This document shows, piece by piece, positions 59,128 to 64,000 of a stretch of DNA of 64,000 nt. The translations under genes were made by a program, and so were the position numbers. The notes beneath the pieces are model-generated. The model made no database searches and was not told the origin of the DNA. It was given only the letters and a program-made list of their open reading frames with translations. Within the stretch, counting starts at the first letter, position 1. Every line of letters starts with the position of its first letter. Source of the DNA: Streptomyces cylindrosporus (GTDB lineage Bacteria; Actinomycetota; Actinomycetes; Streptomycetales; Streptomycetaceae); assembly GCF_022698165.1 (NCBI RefSeq), contig NZ_JALDAY010000002.1:248001-312000 (forward strand), written 5' to 3'.

Positions 59128-60135
59128 TCAGACCTCGGGTTGGGCGAACACGGCGTCGAAGCGCGTGGTCGCCGGTGCGAAGTCCAGGCCGCGCAGGAAG
59201 GCCAGGCTTGCAGGCGCCCCCTCGTCCCGTGACATACCGGCGTCCTCCCATTCCACCGACATCGGCCCGTCGTAGCCGATCGCGTTGAGCATGCGTACAC
59301 ACGCCTCCCAGGGCACGTCCCCGCGGCCGACCGAGACGAAGTCGAAGCCGCGCCTGGGATCGCCCCAGCCCAGATGCGAGCCCAGGACCCCCGCCCGCCC
59401 GTCGAGCTGGATCTTGGTGTCCTTGCAGTCGACGTGGAAGATGCGGTCGCGGAAGTCGTGGATGAAGGCCCGGACATCGACCCGCTGCCACATCAGGTGC
59501 GAGGGATCCCAGTTGAACCCGAAGGCCGGATGATGGTCCACCGCCTCCAGCGCACGCTGTGCCGTCCAGTAGTCGTAGGCGATCTCGGACGGGTGCACTT
59601 CCAGGGCGAACCTCACTCCCTGCTCGGCAAAGACGTCCAGGATCGGCCGCCAACGGTCGGCGAAGTCCCGGTACCCCCGGTCGATGACGTCCTCCCCCAC
59701 CGGCGGGAACATCGCCACGTAAGGCCAGATGGCGGAGCCGGTGAAGCCCACCACGACATCCACCCCGAAGCTGCGGGCCGCCTGCGCCGTGACCTTCATG
59801 GTGTCGGCCGCCCGGCGCCGGACCCCCTCGGGATCGCCGTCGCCCCACACGGACGCCGGCACGATGGCCTGGTGACGGAAGTCGATGGGGTCGTCGCAGA
59901 CGGCCTGGCCGACCAGGTGGGCGGAGATCGCCCAGCAGCCGAGCCCGTAGCGGTCGAGGATTCCCCGCCGCTCGGTCCGGTAGGCCTCGTCGTTCACCAC
60001 CCGGTGCACGTCGAAATGGCGGGGATCGCAAGCGATCTCCAAACCGTCGAATCCCCAGTCCGCGGCCTTCTTGGCGACCTGTTCGAACGTGAGGTCCACC
60101 CATTGGCCGGTGAACAGAGTATGGGGACGGGACAC
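59128..60135 (-). CDS. sugar phosphate isomerase/epimerase family protein
   Basis: A 335-residue TIM-barrel protein. The metal ligands are likely in DGLEIACDPRHFD (E), FALEVHPSEIAYD (E), FNWDPSHLMWQ (D, H), HVDCKD (H) and SVEWED (E), as in AP-endonuclease-2-like sugar isomerases and the 3-keto-sugar lyases/epimerases. The GTG at 60135 has AAAGGAG five bases upstream; upstream in-frame codons are ignored. It lies 77 nt after livF in the transporter operon and converges on the ROK gene. It may process the keto-sugar left after C-deglycosylation. It has no beta partner of its own. Confidence 0.85.
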   Translation of the reverse strand: MSRPHTLFTGQWVDLTFEQVAKKAADWGFDGLEIACDPRHFDVHRVVNDEAYRTERRGILDRYGLGCWAISAHLVGQAVCDDPIDFRHQAIVPASVWGDGDPEGVRRRAADTMKVTAQAARSFGVDVVVGFTGSAIWPYVAMFPPVGEDVIDRGYRDFADRWRPILDVFAEQGVRFALEVHPSEIAYDYWTAQRALEAVDHHPAFGFNWDPSHLMWQRVDVRAFIHDFRDRIFHVDCKDTKIQLDGRAGVLGSHLGWGDPRRGFDFVSVGRGDVPWEACVRMLNAIGYDGPMSVEWEDAGMSRDEGAPASLAFLRGLDFAPATTRFDAVFAQPEV

Positions 60136-60212
60136 GCTGACTCCTTTGCTCGCACCATGATGCGGTGGACGACGAGGCACACGACGGGCCCGTGCGCCGG
60201 TCGGTCGCCGGT

Positions 60213-60956
60213 CTATCCGGCAGCCGCCGACCGCTTTCCGCTCTGCGGCCCCTCGCCGAGGTAACTGGACATGATCAGTTGGCGGTCCGCCCTCATGGCC
60301 TCCGCGGACTCCTCCAGCACGAGGTCGCCGTGCGACAGCACCAGCCCGCGGTCGCCGATTTCCAGGGCGAGGTGGATGTGCTGTTCGACCAGCAGGACGC
60401 CGGCCTGGGAGTCGGTCGCGTAGCGGCGGACCACCGGCAGCAACTGCTCGACGATGACCGGTGCCAACCCCAGGCTGAGCTCGTCCACGATGAGCACCGA
60501 GGGCCGGCGCGCCAGCGCCCGGGCCAGGCCGAGCATCTGCTGTTCACCGCCTGACAACAGCCCTGCACGGCGGTGGCGCAGCGGTTCGAGCGCGGGGAAG
60601 TACGCGAAGGCCGTGCCCAGGTCCAGTGACTTCCCCCCGTCGCCGAGCCGGAAGTGCTCCTCGACGCTGAGGCCATGGAAGATGCCCCGCCGGTCGGACA
60701 TGTGGACGAGCCCTTTGCGGGCGACAGCCTGCGGTTTCAGAGACGTGATGTCCTCGTCGCGGAAGCGGATGGTACCGGCCATGGCGGGCTGCAGGCGGGA
60801 GATCGCCCGAAGCGTCGTCGACTTGCCGGCCCCGTTGGGGCCCAGCAGGGCCACCACCTCTCCGGCGCCGACCGTCAGGGAGAGGCCACGGACGACCGGC
60901 ATACCGAAGTAGCCGGCGGCGAGTGCGTCGACCTGGAGCAGGGGCTGCGCTGTCAT
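60213..60956 (-). CDS. livF: branched-chain amino acid-type ABC transporter ATPase (LivF)
   Basis: A 247-residue ATP-binding subunit. Walker A GPNGAGKST is near 38-46, the signature LSGGEQQML near 150 and Walker B VLIVDELSLGLAP near 170. The DRRGIFHGLSVEEHF segment is typical of LivF. The ATG overlaps the livG stop by 4 nt. HAAT-type transporters import amino acids but also aromatic acids and other organic acids, so this set may take up a glycoside or aromatic substrate. Confidence 0.92.
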   Translation of the reverse strand: MTAQPLLQVDALAAGYFGMPVVRGLSLTVGAGEVVALLGPNGAGKSTTLRAISRLQPAMAGTIRFRDEDITSLKPQAVARKGLVHMSDRRGIFHGLSVEEHFRLGDGGKSLDLGTAFAYFPALEPLRHRRAGLLSGGEQQMLGLARALARRPSVLIVDELSLGLAPVIVEQLLPVVRRYATDSQAGVLLVEQHIHLALEIGDRGLVLSHGDLVLEESAEAMRADRQLIMSSYLGEGPQSGKRSAAAG

Positions 60957-61723
60957 GTCATGACTCCGGTGTCCTGGGAGGTGCCGCTCTGGCCGAGGTA
61001 GGCGTCGACGACGCGCGGATCGTTGCGGATCTCGTCGGGGGTGCCGACGGCGAGGACCTTGCCGAACTCCAGGACGACGATGCGGTCGCACACCCCCATG
61101 ACCAGCCCCATGTCGTGGTCCACGAGGAGCATGCCGATGCCCTGGGTGACCATGGTGCGCAGGTGCTCGCCGAGGGTCCGGCTCTCGTCGGTGTCCAGGC
61201 CGGCGGCCGGCTCGTCCAGCAGCACCACGTCGGGCGAGCAGGCGAGGGCCCGGCCCACGTCGACGAGCTTGCGCTGGCCCTGGGTCAACTCGTCGGTGGC
61301 GCAGTCGGCGAGGGCCTCCAGGTCGAGGAGTTCGAGTGCCATCGAGACGGCGGGGGGCTCGCTCGTCCCGACGCCGACCACATCCCGCAGGGCGTGCAGA
61401 AGGCCTGGCGGCGAAGCCGCGACGGCCAGGTTCTCGCGCACGGTCAGGTCGTCGTACAGTTCGGCCTGCTGCCATGTGCGAGCCAGGCCCAGTCGGGAGC
61501 GTTTGGCGGCGCCGAGCCGGCTCAGCTCCGTGTCGCCGAGTCGCACGGTGCCCGACGCGGGGGTGAAGCCGGTGGCCGCGTCGATGAAGGTGGTCTTGCC
61601 GGCCCCGTTGGGACCTATGAGTCCGACCAGTTCTCCGGGAGCGATGGACACAGACGCGTCGGTGAGGGCGGCCACGCCCCCGTATCGGACGCTGAGTGAA
61701 TCGATGGTCAGGGTCTCGGCCAT
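60953..61723 (-). CDS. livG: branched-chain amino acid-type ABC transporter ATPase (LivG)
   Basis: A 256-residue ATP-binding subunit. Walker A is GPNGAGKTT at 37-45, the Q-loop area RTWQQAELYDDLTVREN, the signature LTQGQRKLVDVGRAL (LTQGQ in place of LSGGQ) and Walker B VVLLDEPAAGLD. The ATG at 61723 has GGAGG upstream and shares one base with the permease stop. Confidence 0.92.
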   Translation of the reverse strand: MAETLTIDSLSVRYGGVAALTDASVSIAPGELVGLIGPNGAGKTTFIDAATGFTPASGTVRLGDTELSRLGAAKRSRLGLARTWQQAELYDDLTVRENLAVAASPPGLLHALRDVVGVGTSEPPAVSMALELLDLEALADCATDELTQGQRKLVDVGRALACSPDVVLLDEPAAGLDTDESRTLGEHLRTMVTQGIGMLLVDHDMGLVMGVCDRIVVLEFGKVLAVGTPDEIRNDPRVVDAYLGQSGTSQDTGVMT

Positions 61724-63753
61724 CACTTTCCTCCGACCTTGGCCATGGACATGGCGGCAGCCGTGGTCGCAGTCGCGGGTGCGTCGTCGTCAGATCGGCG
61801 CAGGAGGCGTCGGACGAAGGTGAACTTCGGCGGTGGCTGCAAGGCGATGCCACTTCCGTTCATGATCAGCGTGACGACGAGGAGGACGCCCGCGATGAGC
61901 AGTTGGTAGTTGGTGGGCAGTCCCAGGTAGCTGTCGAGGATGTGGCTGGCGATGCCCTCGGTGACCATGAACCCGGCGATCAGCGCGCCCTTGACGGTGG
62001 TGATGCCGCCGATGTACGCGAAGGCGATCAGGGCGAAGGTGTTGACGATGTCGAACCGCGAAGGGTCGACCGAGCCGAAGTTGTACGCGTACAGCACGCC
62101 CGCGATCCCGACGATGAAGGCGGAGAGAGCGAACGCGGTGAGCTTGACGGTGCGGGTCGAGATGCCGACCGCCGCTGCCGCCCGTTCGTTGGAGCGCACC
62201 GCCAGCATGCGCTTGCCCAGGCTGCTGCGGCGGACGCCCACGACCAGGCTCACGACCGCGAGCAGAAGGATCAGGCAGACGAACCCGAACAAGGGGCTGG
62301 GCTGGTCGGCGTCGTTGATGGGGAACGAGCCCGTCGGGCCGAGATTGACGCCGAACAGGGTCGGGGCGGCGACCGGAGAGCCGTTGCCTCCCGCGCCCCA
62401 GGAGGGGTTGTTGAAGCCGAAGGCCTGGACGGCCACCGCGGCGGCCATCGTGAGGACAGCCAACTGGACTCCGCGCACTCGCAGGGCCGGGATGCCGATG
62501 AGGACACCGAGAGCCGTTGCGGCCAGCACGCCCAGCACAGGGCCGAAGGGGAAACCGATGCCGGCGTTGATGGCCAGCTTGGAGACGGTCAGGCCTGCCA
62601 CGCCCGCGAACGCGTACTGCGCCAGGGACATCTGGCCCACGAATCCGGTGAGCACCACCAGGGAGAGGCAGGCGATGGCACCGATCATGGTGTTGGTCAG
62701 GGCCTGGCGCATGTCGTAGGGGAAGGTGAGCAGCGCGAGCACGCACAGCCCGGTGAGGACGACGGCGGGCCGGACGACCCGCTTCGGCGCGGGGGCGGGT
62801 GGCAGTCGCGGCTCGACATAGGCGCCGCGCACCGGGAGCGACTTCCCGCGCCAGATCAGCGCGGCAACGATGACCAGGAAGTAGACGACGTCGGTGAGGC
62901 CGACGACGGCGGTTCCGTCGGCGGTGGGGAACCACGGCTGGGTCTGGCAGTAGGTCGTCACGGCGCGCAGTACGCCCATGCCGATTCCGGCCAGGGCGGC
63001 GATCGGGAACGACGTGAAGCGGGCGATCAGGGCGGCGCCGAGCGCGGGGACCACGGCGATGGTCAGGGTGTTCGGATCGAGCTGGGTCATCGGCGCGACG
63101 AGGATGCCCAGGGCTCCGCAGACGGTCGCGGCCAGGAAGCTGTTGGCCATCGAGAGCTTCTGCGGCGACAGGCCGGTCAGCAGGGCCTCCGCCTCGTTCT
63201 CCTGGGCGGCGCGGGTGGCGAGCCCGAAGCGGGAGCGACGGTAGACGGCGGCGAGGAGTACGGCGGCGAGCAGCACGATGCCGACGAGTTCGAGCCGGTT
63301 GACGGGCACGGTTCCGCCCAGGACGTGCAGGGCTGTGGTGTCCAGGACGTCGCTCGCGCTCTGGCCTTGGCCGCCGAAGCGCAGCACGATGACCGCCTGA
63401 ATGGTCATCAGGACGCCGACTCCGGCCACGAGTTTGGCCAGCGGTGACTGCCGGCGCAGGGGGCGGAAGACGGCGAAGTCGATGAGCAGCCCGAGCGCGC
63501 CGGTGGCCGCGACCGCGACGACGAAGGCCACGGGCAGCGGAAGCGGTCCGCCGATGTCCGGGTAGAGCAGGGGCAGCAGTAGGTGTCCCTCGCGCAGCCC
63601 GTAGTAGAAGTAGGCGCCGAACATGGCCATGGCTCCGGCGGAGACGTTGATGGCTCCGGAGCCCCGGTAGGTGAGGACCAGGCCGAGGGCGATGCCGGCG
63701 ATCAGGGCGCCGGGTCCCAGTCCGAGCAGGACGAAAAGGAGCAGCTGTTCCAC
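61723..63753 (-). CDS. fused LivH-LivM ABC permease
   Basis: A 676-residue integral membrane protein joining both permeases of a HAAT-type ABC importer. Residues about 1-300 correspond to LivH (GPGALIAGIALGLVLTYRGS at the start), and about 330-640 to LivM (LVVLTGFVGQMSLAQYAFAG and AVRSNERAAAAVGI, the EAA-loop region). The fusion removes any need for separate livH/livM genes. GTG start. Upstream is the substrate-binding protein gene; downstream livG overlaps by 1 nt. Confidence 0.92.
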   Translation of the reverse strand: MEQLLLFVLLGLGPGALIAGIALGLVLTYRGSGAINVSAGAMAMFGAYFYYGLREGHLLLPLLYPDIGGPLPLPVAFVVAVAATGALGLLIDFAVFRPLRRQSPLAKLVAGVGVLMTIQAVIVLRFGGQGQSASDVLDTTALHVLGGTVPVNRLELVGIVLLAAVLLAAVYRRSRFGLATRAAQENEAEALLTGLSPQKLSMANSFLAATVCGALGILVAPMTQLDPNTLTIAVVPALGAALIARFTSFPIAALAGIGMGVLRAVTTYCQTQPWFPTADGTAVVGLTDVVYFLVIVAALIWRGKSLPVRGAYVEPRLPPAPAPKRVVRPAVVLTGLCVLALLTFPYDMRQALTNTMIGAIACLSLVVLTGFVGQMSLAQYAFAGVAGLTVSKLAINAGIGFPFGPVLGVLAATALGVLIGIPALRVRGVQLAVLTMAAAVAVQAFGFNNPSWGAGGNGSPVAAPTLFGVNLGPTGSFPINDADQPSPLFGFVCLILLLAVVSLVVGVRRSSLGKRMLAVRSNERAAAAVGISTRTVKLTAFALSAFIVGIAGVLYAYNFGSVDPSRFDIVNTFALIAFAYIGGITTVKGALIAGFMVTEGIASHILDSYLGLPTNYQLLIAGVLLVVTLIMNGSGIALQPPPKFTFVRRLLRRSDDDAPATATTAAAMSMAKVGGK

Positions 63754-63782
63754 GGTGGGATTCCTTACGCGTCGTCGCGGTG

Positions 63783-64000
63783 TTACTTGGGCGCGTTGAT
63801 CCAGGTCCCGGAGGCCTTCCAGGTGCCGCTGCCCTCGTACTGGTAGAAGCGCACGGCCAGGGATCCGATGGTGGGGTTGTGGGGCACGGAGCCGAAGTCG
63901 AGGGTCGGTGAGCCGAGCAGCACCGGTCCGGTGTAGTTGCGGGCCGCCGCCTTGACGGACTTGGCGTTGATCTCGCCGTAGCCCACCTTGTTGAGGATCG
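63783..64000 (-). CDS. ABC transporter substrate-binding protein (C-terminal part, cut by window edge)
   Basis: The last 72 residues of a periplasmic-binding-protein-like lipoprotein of the HAAT (Peripla_BP_6) type, ending GTWKASGTWINAPK. The LLGSPTLDFGSVPHNP and SLAVRFYQYEGS segments fit the C-terminal lobe. The rest of the gene lies to the right of the window. As first gene before the LivHM permease it supplies substrate specificity, but the binding pocket is not in view. Confidence 0.8.
   Translation of the reverse strand, partial: ILNKVGYGEINAKSVKAAARNYTGPVLLGSPTLDFGSVPHNPTIGSLAVRFYQYEGSGTWKASGTWINAPK

Noticed and set aside
59128..60135. The second isomerase-fold protein as another C-deglycosidase alpha subunit
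   Set aside because: It has no beta (DUF6379) partner, sits in the transporter operon, and its motif spacing differs from the protein at 55751. A role in downstream sugar handling is more likely.
1..64000. tRNA, rRNA, riboswitch, CRISPR array or intact insertion sequence
   Set aside because: I saw no tRNA-like cloverleaf end sequences, no regularly spaced repeats, and no complete transposase with terminal repeats; only transposase/recombinase scraps at about 10.1-10.4 kb.

Overview
The window is very GC-rich actinobacterial DNA, most like Streptomyces. The signs are many GTG starts, pervasive ATGA/GTGA gene overlaps, a mycothiol-dependent isomerase family, a MatB close to the Streptomyces type and an STM4015-type locus. 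No rRNA, tRNA or CRISPR was seen. Almost the whole 64 kb is catabolic: several separately regulated operons for aromatic compounds, and at the right end a cluster that looks like a C-glycoside (C-C bonded sugar) deglycosylation system with its own repressor and a neighbouring ABC importer.

Layout. (1) 1-6.4 kb, minus: FAH hydrolase, cyclase-family hydrolase, FAD monooxygenase, amidohydrolase, extradiol dioxygenase, second FAH hydrolase and SDR, divergent from a LysR gene (6.6-7.5 kb), followed by an MFS exporter and an EthD protein. (2) 9.9-19 kb: mixed and partly decayed. It has a recombinase/IS remnant, a MarR-controlled SDR/epimerase/epoxide-hydrolase set, a MerR-controlled ene-reductase set, a frameshifted SDR, an STM4015 gene followed by ruined STM4014 and STM4013 genes, and a lectin-domain remnant. 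(3) 19-21.5 kb: SRPBCC protein and a divergent Bcr/CflA-type exporter and MarR gene. (4) 21.6-25.2 kb: gentisate pathway (dioxygenase, fumarylpyruvate hydrolase, mycothiol-type maleylpyruvate isomerase) with a divergent IclR gene. (5) 25.2-39.6 kb: LysR plus a 13-gene plus-strand operon. It encodes an extradiol dioxygenase, a four-component Rieske dioxygenase, a BphB-like dihydrodiol dehydrogenase and a hydrolase, then HyuA, HyuB, BKACE, thioesterase and CoA-transferase A/B, and ends at a 21-bp hairpin. (6) 39.8-53.3 kb, minus: MFS, AraC, and a nine-gene operon from FAD monooxygenase through extradiol and hydroxyquinol dioxygenases and maleylacetate reductase to MatB and a carboxyltransferase. 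(7) 53.5-59.1 kb, plus: pyranose-oxidase-type GMC oxidase, C-deglycosidase beta- and alpha-like subunits, a siderophore-interacting-type flavoprotein and a ROK regulator. (8) 59.1-64 kb, minus: substrate-binding protein (partial), fused LivHM permease, LivG, LivF and a second sugar isomerase-like protein.

How the parts may work together (inference). The GMC enzyme would oxidise C3 of a C-linked sugar, and the alpha/beta pair would then eliminate the aglycone. An aromatic aglycone, for example a flavonoid, could enter the neighbouring ring-cleavage operons, which contain three paralogous extradiol dioxygenases, a hydroxyquinol branch and a gentisate branch. HyuA/HyuB (the latter with an acetone-carboxylase-gamma-like tail), BKACE, thioesterase and CoA transferase form a coherent chain for carboxylating a methyl ketone and cleaving the resulting beta-keto acid. 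A near-identical 10-3-10 dyad before both the GMC operon and the ROK gene supports local control by the ROK protein. A second shared motif before the 50.6 kb and 53.3 kb minus-strand units suggests an AraC regulon.
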